From Terriglobus roseus DSM 18391 (GTDB lineage Bacteria; Acidobacteriota; Terriglobia; Terriglobales; Acidobacteriaceae): DNA of 64,000 nt. The stretch covers positions 3,100,001-3,164,000 of the forward strand of contig NC_018014.1 of assembly GCF_000265425.1 (NCBI RefSeq), read 5' to 3'. The position numbers were made by a program, and so were the translations under genes. Below, piece after piece: positions 1 to 8,713 of the stretch; position 1 is the stretch's first letter; the number at the start of each line of letters is the position of its first letter. The notes below the pieces were generated by a model. The model was not told where the DNA came from, made no database searches, and was given only the letters and a program-made list of their open reading frames with translations.

Positions 1-1
1 C

Positions 2-91
2 TGGCTGCGGTGGCATGAGTTGCCGGGGAATGTGCCTGCTGCGACCGGTGCGAAGCGCGACGCGGCGCTTGGACGGGTTACGCTGCCGTGA
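2..91 (+). CDS. C-terminal end of an unidentified protein (5' end outside window)
   Basis: A reading frame open from the first base ends at TGA 89-91 and encodes 29 residues, rich in Trp, Ala, Gly and Arg, ending TLP. It is too short to assign to a family. The reason to call it a gene end is its junction with the next gene: its stop overlaps the GTG start of the binding protein in a GTGA arrangement, which is typical of translationally coupled neighbours. It is probably the preceding member of the same operon. Confidence 0.5.
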   Translation, partial: WLRWHELPGNVPAATGAKRDAALGRVTLP

Positions 92-1644
92 CCGCTTGTC
101 GAGGACGTGTGTTTTGCAGCTTGCGTGGCGTTTTACTGCTGGGTTCGTTGTTGCCGCTTGCAGCGTGCCATGAGCGGCCGGACCGTGACACGCTCGTCAT
201 TGATATCGAAAGCTCGCCAACAAATCTGGACATACGCATTGGCAGTGATGCGCAGGCCGAGCACATCGGCGCGCTGCTGTTCGATTCGATCGTACGCAAG
301 GATGAGCACTACAACCTGCAGCCGGCGATTGCTACGGCGTGGGAGTGGCGCGATCCGCTGACGCTGGTGCTGCACATTCGCGATGGAGTGCACTTCCACG
401 ATGACAAGCTGCTGGATGCGAATGACGTGGCGTGGTCGATCGACAGCATGCACAACGGCGCCATCACAACGTCGAAGAGCGGCAACTTTGCCAGCGTGGA
501 TCACACGGAAGTGACGGATCCGCACACCTGCATTGTGCACTTGAAAAAGGCCGATGCGAGCCTGCTGTTCAACATGAGCGATGAGTTGAGCGCGGTGGTG
601 GAAAAGGGTGCGGGCAAGACGATGGGTGAGCACCCGATCGGCAGCGGCCCGTTTCGCTTTGTAAGCGAGGAGCAGGACAAAGACGTCGTGCTGGAGCGCA
701 ATCCCAATTACTGGGGCGGTGCGCCGTCGATTCCGCGGGTGCGGTTCGCCATTGTGCCGGACTCGATCACGCGCGCGCTGGAGTTGCAGAAGGGTTCTGC
801 AGACGCTGCGTCCAATGCGCTAACGGGCGACACTGTGGCGGCGATGGCGAACGATCCCAACCTGGAGGTGGAGAGCAAGCCCGGATCGATTGTGAACTAC
901 ATGACCTTCAACGCGACTGATCCCCTGCTGAAGGACAAGCGTGTGCGACAGGCCTTTGCGTATGCGGTGGATCGGCCTGCGATTACGAAGGCGTTGCTGC
1001 ATGGCCAGGCGGAGGTGCAGGACACGTTGCTGCCGCTGGGTCACTGGGCGGCACCGGGCGCTGGCGATCCCATCACGCGGTACTCGCATGACGTTATGAA
1101 GGCAAAGGCGCTGCTGGAGTCTGCTGGATATCACGCGGACGCGAAGGGCGTGCGCATTCACCTGACGCTGAAGAGTTCAACCGATGACACGATGCGTCTG
1201 CTGGCGGCCGTGGTGCAGCAGCAGGTGCGCGACGCAGGCATTGAGCTGACGCTGCGGCAGAACGAGTTCGGTACGTTCTACAGCGATGTGACGAAGGGTG
1301 CGTTCCAGATCTATGTGCTGCGATGGGTTGGGTCGAATGAGGATCCCGATATCTTCCGCTACGCCTATAGCTCCGCGATGATGCCGCCGAAAGGATCAAA
1401 TCGAGGGCACTATACGAACGCGCAGGCGGATGCGTTGATTGCACAGGGTGCGGGCGAGATCGACCAGGCGAAACGGCGCGAGACGTACCTGCAACTGCAA
1501 CGCATACTGGCCGATGATGAGCCGACGCTGGTGCTTTGGTCGCCGGATAATGTCGTCGTTCACACGAAGCGGGTGCATGGTGTGGTGCCGGCTTCCGCGG
1601 GCAGCTTTGGGTGGCTGCGCACAGCAACTCTTCGGCAGCCGTAG
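88..1644 (+). CDS. ABC transporter substrate-binding lipoprotein, oligopeptide/dipeptide type (SBP_bac_5)
   Basis: 518 residues. A short basic N-terminus and hydrophobic stretch end in the lipobox LAAC, so the mature protein would be lipidated at Cys27 and anchored in the envelope. The body follows the family-5 extracellular solute-binding fold: an early segment on defining a window of insertion, a central GSGPFRF region, an ERNPNYWGG motif and the late segment WVGSNEDPDIFRYAYSS seen in peptide/nickel/oligosaccharide binding proteins. Such proteins deliver peptides or similar ligands to an ABC permease, but no permease or ATPase gene follows; a tRNA gene does. The start is GTG at 88, overlapping the stop of the upstream gene, which implies coupling. 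The ligand cannot be predicted; peptide is the family default. Confidence 0.88.
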   Translation: MTACRGRVFCSLRGVLLLGSLLPLAACHERPDRDTLVIDIESSPTNLDIRIGSDAQAEHIGALLFDSIVRKDEHYNLQPAIATAWEWRDPLTLVLHIRDGVHFHDDKLLDANDVAWSIDSMHNGAITTSKSGNFASVDHTEVTDPHTCIVHLKKADASLLFNMSDELSAVVEKGAGKTMGEHPIGSGPFRFVSEEQDKDVVLERNPNYWGGAPSIPRVRFAIVPDSITRALELQKGSADAASNALTGDTVAAMANDPNLEVESKPGSIVNYMTFNATDPLLKDKRVRQAFAYAVDRPAITKALLHGQAEVQDTLLPLGHWAAPGAGDPITRYSHDVMKAKALLESAGYHADAKGVRIHLTLKSSTDDTMRLLAAVVQQQVRDAGIELTLRQNEFGTFYSDVTKGAFQIYVLRWVGSNEDPDIFRYAYSSAMMPPKGSNRGHYTNAQADALIAQGAGEIDQAKRRETYLQLQRILADDEPTLVLWSPDNVVVHTKRVHGVVPASAGSFGWLRTATLRQP

Positions 1645-1647
1645 CGG

Positions 1648-1676
1648 TTGACGTAAAGGGCAAGTCTTCGTACACT
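1648..1676 (+). promoter_or_regulatory. sigma-70 type promoter for tRNA-Gln
   Basis: TTGACG at 1648-1653 and TACACT at 1671-1676 are separated by exactly 17 bases, matching four to five of six consensus positions in each box. Transcription would begin near 1683, about 64 bases before the mature tRNA, leaving a leader to be trimmed by RNase P. The promoter lies immediately after the binding-protein stop codon. Confidence 0.6.
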
Positions 1677-1746
1677 CGAAGAGGCGGTTGAGACGCTTCC
1701 AAGCGGCTCTCGCTTCCATCCTAAGCAGGATCCTCCTGCACCGTAT

Positions 1747-1820
1747 TGCCCTCTCGTTCAATGGTAGGACTAGCGACTCTGACTCGCTCAATCGGGGTTC
1801 GAATCCCTGGGGGGCAACCA
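1747..1820 (+). tRNA. tRNA-Gln (anticodon CUG)
   Basis: A 74-base cloverleaf can be drawn by eye. Acceptor strands TGCCCTC (1747-1753) and GGGGGCA pair with one G-T wobble. The D arm is GTTC/GGAC around AATGGTAG. The anticodon stem AGCGA/TCGCT encloses the loop CTCTGAC with anticodon CTG. A four-base variable region precedes a T arm with the TTCGAAT loop. The discriminator A and CCA (1818-1820) are encoded. It reads CAG codons as glutamine. Confidence 0.95.
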
Positions 1821-1863
1821 CCTACGCCGGTAACGGCATGCCTTCCATACGGTTCTCGTGACT

Positions 1864-1891
1864 GCGGGAAACTTCTCCGCTTTTTTCCCGC
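1864..1891. terminator. possible terminator between tRNA-Gln and the convergent sulfatase gene
   Basis: GCGGGAAA (1864-1871) and TTTCCCGC (1884-1891) are perfect inverted arms, and a shorter alternative GCGG/CCGC hairpin is followed directly by six T residues (1881-1886) on the plus strand. The site lies between two convergent genes, where a terminator is expected. Stems are short, so this is tentative. Confidence 0.4.
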
Positions 1892-1923
1892 TCCGTCGAT
1901 CCCGCATCCCACAACGACCATGC

Positions 1924-3336
1924 TCATGCGGGATCGGGGTATTCGGCTGAGGGCTTATGCGTTTCGCCGATGTAGCGTTCGATACGATCCACGACGTCAG
2001 CGTGGTGTTGAGCGATATTGTTCTTCTCAGCCGGGTCGACGGCCAGATCGTAGAGTTCGAGCGGTCCTTTCCGTCCGTGGCGAACTGCCTTCCACTTACC
2101 CCACCGGACTGCCTGTTCGAAGACAGGCTCGTAGAACTCCCAGTAGAGAAAACGATCTTTCGGCCTGGCTTCCGGACGGAAGAGATAAGGACGGATGCTG
2201 ATGCCGTCGGTCGCTTGCGGTGGGGCGCCAGCCAGGTCAAGGGCTGTCGGCAAGACGTCAGGAAAGAAGATCGGGACTTGCGACACTTTACCGGCGGGGA
2301 TATGTCCCGGCCAGCGCGCGATGAATGGCTCGCGAATACCCCCTTCGTACATGTCCCGCTTGTAGCCCTGCAGGGCACCGTTGGAATCGAAGAAGTTCAC
2401 CACCTTGGTTTGTTGGGGCGTGGGTTCTGAACGAGGACCGTTGTCCGAAGCGAAGAAGACGATTGTGTCCTCGTCTATTCCCTTCTGCTTCAGCGCTGCG
2501 AGGATCTTGCCGACGCCATTGTCGAGATGCCCGATCATGGCGGCATAGATCTTCTCGTCTTCGTCCCAGGGCTCCTTCGCATAGGAACCCTGATCGGGTG
2601 CGATGTAGGGGCTGTGGGGTGCGTCGTAGGCTACGTAAAGGAAGAACGGAGTGTCGCTGCTCTGCTGGATGTAGTTGACCGAGTCGTCCGTGATCATGGT
2701 GGTGTCGTAGCGACCTTGTTTCCCATTGGCGTTTTCAGGCAGGTCGATAAGGCGCTCGTTGTCGTAACGCTGCGTTGGGAAATAGCCCTGCGTGCTGGCT
2801 GTCTGGGTGAGCCAGCCCTTGAAGGTCTGAAAGCCGTGGCGGGTCGGAGTTGCCGCGGGATCATAGCCATCCAGATGCCACTTTCCGAAGAGCGCTGTCT
2901 TGTAGCCGCTGCGTGCTAGGTAATCGGCGATGGTGTGGTCGGCATCGGTCAGGCTTGCTCGGCGGATCTCTTCTTTGCCTTTGAAGCCCACGTGTCCTGC
3001 GGCCAGCGCGAAGTTATCTCGAACGCGGGTGTGGCCGGTGTTAAGGCCCGTCATCAAAACGCTGCGCGAGGGCGCGCAGACGGGCGCTCCGGCATAGGCC
3101 TGTGCGAAGCGGACACCTTCGGCTGCGAGCCGGTCGATGTGCGGCGTCTTGAACTTCCTCTGCCCATAGACACTGGTGTCGGCGTAACCCATGTCATCCG
3201 CGAGAATGAAGATGATGTTGGGCCGTCGTTTGGTCTGTGCCGCGAACGACTTCGTAAGATTGCTCAGCGCGAAGGCAGCCGAAGTAGACAATGCGTTCTG
3301 CAGGAAATGTCTGCGATTGAGCGCTGTTGAAGGCAA
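1924..3336 (-). CDS. Tat-exported type I sulfatase (formylglycine Cys type)
   Basis: 470 residues. The N-terminus has a twin-arginine signal (NRRHFLQ followed by a hydrophobic stretch and AQT), so export of the folded enzyme is likely. The alkaline-phosphatase-superfamily sulfatase fold is clear: the metal-binding ADDMGYADTSVYG segment (about 46-58), the signature CAPSR with Cys87 that is oxidised to formylglycine, GKWHLDGY, and a late metal site FASDNGPRSEP. The enzyme would hydrolyse sulfate esters in the periplasm or outside. The start is TTG at 3336, because AGGAAAGGGAG sits six bases upstream and no ATG lies before the Tat motif. It is the last gene of a minus-strand run and lies 44 bp after the FGE gene that should activate it. 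The sulfated substrate is unknown. Confidence 0.92.
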   Translation of the reverse strand: MPSTALNRRHFLQNALSTSAAFALSNLTKSFAAQTKRRPNIIFILADDMGYADTSVYGQRKFKTPHIDRLAAEGVRFAQAYAGAPVCAPSRSVLMTGLNTGHTRVRDNFALAAGHVGFKGKEEIRRASLTDADHTIADYLARSGYKTALFGKWHLDGYDPAATPTRHGFQTFKGWLTQTASTQGYFPTQRYDNERLIDLPENANGKQGRYDTTMITDDSVNYIQQSSDTPFFLYVAYDAPHSPYIAPDQGSYAKEPWDEDEKIYAAMIGHLDNGVGKILAALKQKGIDEDTIVFFASDNGPRSEPTPQQTKVVNFFDSNGALQGYKRDMYEGGIREPFIARWPGHIPAGKVSQVPIFFPDVLPTALDLAGAPPQATDGISIRPYLFRPEARPKDRFLYWEFYEPVFEQAVRWGKWKAVRHGRKGPLELYDLAVDPAEKNNIAQHHADVVDRIERYIGETHKPSAEYPDPA

Positions 3337-3380
3337 TCCGTACTCCCTTTCCTGCAGGAAACGCGTTGGGATGAAGGTGC

Positions 3381-4346
3381 TTAGTCCTTGTCACGCACGC
3401 AGCGAAAGCTGATGTTCGTGGTCGCGCTGTCGGGTGTGTTGGAACTGCGCGCGCCGACGCGATAGCGATTGCAGTACGAGCGATGACAGAGGTACGAGCC
3501 GCCTTTGAGCACGCGTGCGACTCCCTCGGGTGGGCCGAGGGGATTGTGCCGCGTTGCGTGCTGATGCCAGGTGGGGTGAGACCAGTCTGCGATCCATTCC
3601 CATGTATTGCCGGTCATGCCAAAGAGCCCATAACCGTTTGGCGGAAAGGCGTCGGCTGGACAGGTGGAGGCGAAGCCGTCTTCTGCAGTATTACTGGTGG
3701 GAAAGTCGCCCTGCCAGATGTTGCAGAGATGCTTTCCCCCGGGCGTGAGATCGTCGCCCCAGGGGTAGGCTGCCTGCTCCAAGCCACCGCGCGCTGCGAA
3801 CTCCCACTCTGCTTCTGTGGGGAGGCGCTTGCCTGCCCACGCGGCGTATGCGGCAGCGTCGTTCCAGGAGACATGCACCACCGGATGCTCGGCACGGGTG
3901 CTGATGTCGGATGATGGGCCTTCGGGATGCGACCAGGTTGCGCCTTCGATTCCCTGCCACCACTCTGCTCCATGAACCTGCACGGACGTGGAGCCATCCG
4001 CGTTGGGCGGGAGGTCGCCCGCGAAGACGAAGGACCAGCCGATACGCTCGGCCTCTGTGACGTACTGGGTAGCGTCGACAAACGGTGCGAAGTCACGATT
4101 GCGCACGACGAAGCGATCCATCCAGAAGGCGTCTACGGTGACGGGCCGCACAGGCCCTTCGCCGTCGTCAGGGAACGAGTCGGCGGACTCTGACCCCATC
4201 AAGAAGCGGCCACCTGGTAGGAGGACCATGTCCTCGGTGCTGCCGGTCGTTGCGCGGATGCGTTCGGTCGAGCTCTGCTGCGAGGCTTGCAGGAGCTGCG
4301 CGTGCTGCTTGCTGGGCACGCAGCATGGACTAACCTTCATGGTCAT
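3381..4346 (-). CDS. formylglycine-generating enzyme (sulfatase-modifying factor, FGE/SUMF1 family)
   Basis: 321 residues without a signal peptide, so cytoplasmic. FGE oxidises the Cys of CxPxR in sulfatases to formylglycine. The fold starts at MVLLPGGRFLMGS (about 40-52), continues through HPVVHVSWNDAAAYAAW and LPTEAEWEFAARGG, and ends with GGSYLCHRSYCNRYR. The two catalytic copper-binding cysteines are present at 287 and 292 with the same spacing as in human FGE (Cys336/Cys341), and the following RSSNTPDS segment is also conserved. This therefore looks like a true FGE rather than one of the many related EgtB-like or regulatory proteins. The ATG overlaps the stop of the parvulin gene (ATGA, 4343-4346), and AGAGGG lies five bases upstream. 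Two sulfatases with suitable Cys motifs share the cluster. Confidence 0.93.
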   Translation of the reverse strand: MTMKVSPCCVPSKQHAQLLQASQQSSTERIRATTGSTEDMVLLPGGRFLMGSESADSFPDDGEGPVRPVTVDAFWMDRFVVRNRDFAPFVDATQYVTEAERIGWSFVFAGDLPPNADGSTSVQVHGAEWWQGIEGATWSHPEGPSSDISTRAEHPVVHVSWNDAAAYAAWAGKRLPTEAEWEFAARGGLEQAAYPWGDDLTPGGKHLCNIWQGDFPTSNTAEDGFASTCPADAFPPNGYGLFGMTGNTWEWIADWSHPTWHQHATRHNPLGPPEGVARVLKGGSYLCHRSYCNRYRVGARSSNTPDSATTNISFRCVRDKD

Positions 4347-5215
4347 TGCACCCTCTCACCGCGCGCGACGTTGCGCTGCGGCTCGTCAATCATCTGAATG
4401 TCTGCATTTTGGAAGATGGCTTGAAGCGCCTGGTCGAGCACGGCGATGCGGCGATCGTCGAAGATGCGACGTGCGAGGTCGGCACGTATCTCATCGAGTG
4501 GCTGCAGCCCGGCGGCCTTATGGTCGCGCACCAGAGCGATGTGCAAGCCGAAGGGCGTCTCAAAGATGTCGCTCGGCTTTTTAGGCTTCAGGTTGAAGAC
4601 AGTTTCTTCAAAGGCCGGCACCATGTCGTCGCGGGAGATCCATCCCAGTGCTCCACCGTTGCCTTTGCAGTCGGAGTAGCGATCGGCCACCGTTGCAAAA
4701 GGCTTGCCGCGCTTCAGCTCTTCGGCGGCACGTGTCAGCGTTGCCTTTGCAGCCTGCCGCTCCTCGTCCGTCTCTGCGAGACAGATGATGTGCGACACCA
4801 GCCAACGCTCTGGCAAGGTGAAGACGGCAGCGTTGCCACGATAGATGGTTTCCACTTCCTGACGGCCCGGTCTTGGCACATAGCGCGTGATGTGACGCTC
4901 AGCCTTGCGGACCGTGGCGCGCTCTGCCATCTCATCCATCACGCCAGCACCGCAGGACTGGTTCGCGGTGCTGCCCCATACCAGGCGGCGCTCTTCCTCG
5001 ATCTCCTGCTCCGTCACGATCAGATTCTCTTGCGCCGCGAGTTGCCGCAGCAACACCGCGCGAAGCACACTGCGCTCTGCGACCTCCTGTGCCTGCGTGT
5101 AGTCGGCGGGAGATCGCTGTTGCATCTGTTCCGGCGTCAGTCCGCCGGAGACAGCGAGAAACTCGCGGTAGAAGCGTTCGTCGCTAATGAGTTCGCCATT
5201 GACTCGAAGTGCCAT
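4343..5215 (-). CDS. parvulin-type peptidyl-prolyl isomerase, NifM-like
   Basis: 290 residues. An alpha-helical N-terminal part (about 1-130) precedes a PpiC/rotamase domain (about 135-240) containing PERWLVSHIICLAETDEER, KPFATVADRYSDCKGNGG, ALGWISRDDMVPAFE and FGLHIALVRD. The Cys in YSDC and the overall layout resemble NifM, a cytoplasmic parvulin that matures nitrogenase Fe protein, more than periplasmic SurA or PrsA. No signal peptide is visible. It overlaps the FGE gene by four bases, so the two products are made together. The inferred role is helping FGE or the sulfatases fold before Tat export. No nif gene is in the window, so a nitrogenase role is not indicated. A second Cys-containing stretch (NQSCGAG, near 85) is also noteworthy. 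Confidence 0.82.
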   Translation of the reverse strand: MALRVNGELISDERFYREFLAVSGGLTPEQMQQRSPADYTQAQEVAERSVLRAVLLRQLAAQENLIVTEQEIEEERRLVWGSTANQSCGAGVMDEMAERATVRKAERHITRYVPRPGRQEVETIYRGNAAVFTLPERWLVSHIICLAETDEERQAAKATLTRAAEELKRGKPFATVADRYSDCKGNGGALGWISRDDMVPAFEETVFNLKPKKPSDIFETPFGLHIALVRDHKAAGLQPLDEIRADLARRIFDDRRIAVLDQALQAIFQNADIQMIDEPQRNVARGERVQ

Positions 5216-5309
5216 GAAGAAGAGTGTACTTTTTCCTCTCTGTCGTTGCGCTGCCGCACGTTAAGACCAAGGGACAGCGGAAGGCGCACTGCCCCATGGT
5301 CCGCTTAGG

Positions 5310-8300
5310 TTAGAACGTGAGCCGAACTGCCGCCTGCACCTGTCGTTGCGTTCCGGAGGTGTCGGTGGGCTTGGTTCCTGCGGTGGACGTGATGGTGCCG
5401 AATGCTGTGCTGCCGACGGTCACGTTCGGATTGCCGAGTTGCACATGATTGAGGACGTTGTAGCCCTCAAGGCGGAAGTTCAGGTTGCCACCTTCCCAAC
5501 GCGGAATTGGAAAGTCACGCTGCACGCTGAGGTTCAACTGGTTTTGTCCAGGGCCACGAATCGCTCCCTTTCGCGTGTTGCCGAAGGTGTACTGCGGCTG
5601 CGCTACAAAGCAGCTTGTGTCAAACCATTTGCCGATCGTATGAGGAGCCGCCGCGTTTGCGCTGCAGACCTGGTTGGGACGATTGGTCTGACCGGAGTTC
5701 GTAATGTCCGTGCTCGTGGTTGGTGTGAGCGGCTGGCCAGTCTGCCACACATAGATGGGCGAGAGACCCCATCCACCCAGGACAGCGGATGCGAGGCGAT
5801 TATTCATCACGGCATGGCTACCTGTAGGCAATGAAAAGAGACCGGTGAGCACGTAGCGGAATGGAACGTCGAAGTCGCTCGGACCCCAGTTCGATGCGTG
5901 ATCGTACGAGTTCTGTAACTGGTCGCCGTTGGTGCAGGTGTCGCACACATCCAACGCCTGGCTCAACAGGCTGAAGCTGCGGCCGTACGTAATGGAGTTG
6001 CGAAACTGGATGCCCTTCGAAAAGCGTTTCTCAATCCGCGCGGAGATGCCCTGGTATTGCGTGGCGTTCCAGTCACCGATCTGATTGACTGCGGACTGCG
6101 TCACGCTGGAGAGCGGTCTGCGCGACTGCACGGTGGTCCCGTTGTTTACGAGTGGCTGGTTCACGTTCGACCGTCCGAGTAAGTGGACGCCGTGATTGCC
6201 GACATAGTTGAACTCCGTCAGCACAGACCATGGCAACTGCTTTTGCACGGAGAGGCTCCACTGCTGCACGTAGCCATATTGCATGTGCTGCACCCAACTG
6301 GTGACGCCGCCGGTATAGGTGGGCGAAAGGGTGAAGGTTGCCGGATCAACCGCTGGGGTTCGCGGGATAGATTGCGAGGGGCTTAGCTGGAACGCGGTTC
6401 TGGTGTTGATCTGATCGCTGGACTGGCTGATTGCACCATAGTTGTTGTAAGGCGGATTATTTGACAGGCGACTCGTAATGCCCAGGCCCTGGTCCTGCGC
6501 ATAGAACATGCCGAACGATCCGCGGACCGTCATATCTTTCACACCGGGCACGCGGTAAGCAAAACCGACGCGCGGTGCGATGTTGTTCTTGTCTGCGTAG
6601 ATGAGCGCACGTGGCAGCCGAGTGTCGATGCCGGCCTTGATGTACTGCAGGTACAACGGGCTGTCCTGATCGGTGATGAAGTTTGCTTCACGGTTGTCAA
6701 CGTCATAGAAGGGCGTGAAGAGTTCGTAGCGGATGCCGTAGTTCAGTGTCAGATTTGTCGTTACATTCCATTGATCGTTGACGTAACCACCGTAGTACCA
6801 GCCGCGTTCCTGACTGCTGAGCGTGGTGCCCGTGTTCACCGAATTCGCATAGCCGAGCAACATGTCGGCGATACCGTATCCGCTGTTGGAACGTGATGTG
6901 GGAAGCTGCGTGAAAGCGCCTGTGAAGCCGAGGCTGCCACGGCCGTTGGATGCGGCTTGCGTATTCGGCCGGATCCACATCATCTCGCCGCCCAACTTGG
7001 TGAGGTGCCTGCCGTGGGACCACGAGACGTTATCGGCCCAATCCCACACCCCTGATGTCTTATGCAGCGGCGAGTTCCCCACCGCCTGGGAACCGATGGT
7101 GCTCTGCCCGGTGATGCTGAAGGTGGGCCAGCCTTCGGTGATGCCTGGGTCAAGAAGGCCGGGGATAAATTCCTGCCGTGCGAAGGTGCCAAGACCATCG
7201 TCGGCAATGCTGGTCCAGGAGAAGCGCAATTCATTCAGCAGTTGCTGGGTAATGACACGCGTGTAGCCTGCTCCGATGCCTTTGGAATCGATGCGGGTAT
7301 TGCCGGGATCCTGCGCTCCGGGCAAGCCGACGCCTGTGAATGTGTTGTTTAGCGTTTCACCGTAGCGGGCGAAGAAACTGTCTTTATTGCTGAGCGTGTA
7401 GTCCAGACGGCCGATGCCGTTCTTTACGTCGATCTTGCTTGGAATAAACGAGGTGTAGTAATGCGTAAAGGGGTCGGTCGGACTGGTCGAATTGGGCAGC
7501 GGAAACAAATTGGCAAGCTGTTGTCCAAGCGCATTGATGCGAGCTGCGGGGATCCTGTTCTGGGCGAAGGCAGTGCGTGTGTAGTTTGCGCCTGCCTGCG
7601 TCGTCGTGGCCGGATCGTACACGGTGTACTTCGACTGGGAGAAGTCACCCGCACGTTCCAGAGCGGTGGGAACCGGTGCCTGACTGAACGATGAGGATTT
7701 GGTATGCCGTCCTTCGTACGCGCCGAAGAAGAAGAGGCGATCGCGGATGATGCGACCACCGAAGCTGCCACCGTACTGATTCTGTACGAACTGCTGCTTC
7801 GGCGACGCTGCTGTGGAGAAGTATGGTCTTGCGTCCAACACCTTGTTGCGGATGAAGTCATAGGCCGAGCCGTGCCAGCGGTTGGTACCGCTCTTTGTGA
7901 TGGCGTTTAATAGAGCGCCTGCACCTGCGCCAAACTCTGCGGAGTAGTTTGACGTCTGCACGGTGAACTCCTGCAGAGCATCCAGCGGCGGCCGCACCAT
8001 GTCACGCTGACCGTTGTCGAGCCCGCGCAGGTAGTTGACGTTGCGCGCGCCGTCTAGCAGAAACGAGTTCTGCAGACCATCGTTGCCATAGGCCACGAAC
8101 GAGTTATCGCGACCAGCGTTCTGCGGCACGACACCCGGAATGTAGTTCGCAGCCTGCACGTAGTTACGGCCATTCAGTGGAATGTCCGTGAGTTCCTTGT
8201 TCTCGATTACCTGCTGGATCGTCTGTGACCTGTCCTCAATCAACGGGGCCTGGCCTGTGACCATGACGGAGTCCGCCGCCTCGCCAAGCTGCAGCGACGG

Positions 8301-8636
8301 CTGGAGTGTGACAGTTGCACCGACCTGCACGTTGACGGATTGTTGCTGCAGCGTCTTAAAGCCCGGCGCCGCAATACTGATGTTGTACTTTCCCGGGGGA
8401 ACGAGCGGTACTTCGGCGATGCCCTTGTCATTGGTCTGCAGTATGCGTAACTGGGCGCCTGTGTCGGTACCTGTGACGGTCACTGTGGCGCCGGCAACGG
8501 CTGCTCCACCAGCGTCAAAGACCGTGATGCTGATTGCGCCGCTCGCACTCTGCGCATGTAACATCGTGGCCGACAGTGCGAGTGCAATTACTGGTGCACT
8601 CCGAAGGATGGATCTCAAGTAAGAAGTTTGCGTCAT
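5310..8636 (-). CDS. TonB-dependent receptor, Oar-like, with carboxypeptidase-regulatory domain
   Basis: 1,108 residues. A signal peptide ends near AQSASGA, followed by a CarboxypepD_reg-like beta-sandwich (about 30-115; GAAVAGATVTVTGTDTG). The plug begins with LIEDRSQTIQQVIENKELTD and contains IPLNGRNYVQAANYIPGV; a long 22-strand-type barrel follows, with typical FFFGAYEGRH and FRLEGYNVLNH segments, and the protein ends in the aromatic outer-membrane signature VRLTF. Such proteins import large ligands across the outer membrane using TonB. It sits between a sulfatase and the parvulin-FGE-sulfatase genes on the same strand (gaps 77 and 94 bp), so the likely cargo is a sulfated oligosaccharide or related molecule. 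This is inferred from neighbours only. Confidence 0.88.
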   Translation of the reverse strand: MTQTSYLRSILRSAPVIALALSATMLHAQSASGAISITVFDAGGAAVAGATVTVTGTDTGAQLRILQTNDKGIAEVPLVPPGKYNISIAAPGFKTLQQQSVNVQVGATVTLQPSLQLGEAADSVMVTGQAPLIEDRSQTIQQVIENKELTDIPLNGRNYVQAANYIPGVVPQNAGRDNSFVAYGNDGLQNSFLLDGARNVNYLRGLDNGQRDMVRPPLDALQEFTVQTSNYSAEFGAGAGALLNAITKSGTNRWHGSAYDFIRNKVLDARPYFSTAASPKQQFVQNQYGGSFGGRIIRDRLFFFGAYEGRHTKSSSFSQAPVPTALERAGDFSQSKYTVYDPATTTQAGANYTRTAFAQNRIPAARINALGQQLANLFPLPNSTSPTDPFTHYYTSFIPSKIDVKNGIGRLDYTLSNKDSFFARYGETLNNTFTGVGLPGAQDPGNTRIDSKGIGAGYTRVITQQLLNELRFSWTSIADDGLGTFARQEFIPGLLDPGITEGWPTFSITGQSTIGSQAVGNSPLHKTSGVWDWADNVSWSHGRHLTKLGGEMMWIRPNTQAASNGRGSLGFTGAFTQLPTSRSNSGYGIADMLLGYANSVNTGTTLSSQERGWYYGGYVNDQWNVTTNLTLNYGIRYELFTPFYDVDNREANFITDQDSPLYLQYIKAGIDTRLPRALIYADKNNIAPRVGFAYRVPGVKDMTVRGSFGMFYAQDQGLGITSRLSNNPPYNNYGAISQSSDQINTRTAFQLSPSQSIPRTPAVDPATFTLSPTYTGGVTSWVQHMQYGYVQQWSLSVQKQLPWSVLTEFNYVGNHGVHLLGRSNVNQPLVNNGTTVQSRRPLSSVTQSAVNQIGDWNATQYQGISARIEKRFSKGIQFRNSITYGRSFSLLSQALDVCDTCTNGDQLQNSYDHASNWGPSDFDVPFRYVLTGLFSLPTGSHAVMNNRLASAVLGGWGLSPIYVWQTGQPLTPTTSTDITNSGQTNRPNQVCSANAAAPHTIGKWFDTSCFVAQPQYTFGNTRKGAIRGPGQNQLNLSVQRDFPIPRWEGGNLNFRLEGYNVLNHVQLGNPNVTVGSTAFGTITSTAGTKPTDTSGTQRQVQAAVRLTF

Positions 8637-8713
8637 GTATTTCGCACAGCCAAAGGCCGCGCCTCCTGAAAGGTGTTGCGTTGGTCCGTATCTGAGAGCG
8701 TCGTGACTCTGCG

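Noticed and set aside
3345..3362. Palindrome TTTCCTGCAGGAAA upstream of the sulfatase start
   Set aside because: It overlaps the sulfatase ribosome-binding sequence AGGAAAGGGAG inside a 44-bp operon gap; short symmetry is more likely incidental than an operator.
4343..5215. Nitrogenase maturation role for the NifM-like parvulin
   Set aside because: No nif genes are present and the gene is fused by overlap to an FGE-sulfatase cluster, so a nitrogen-fixation role is not supported.
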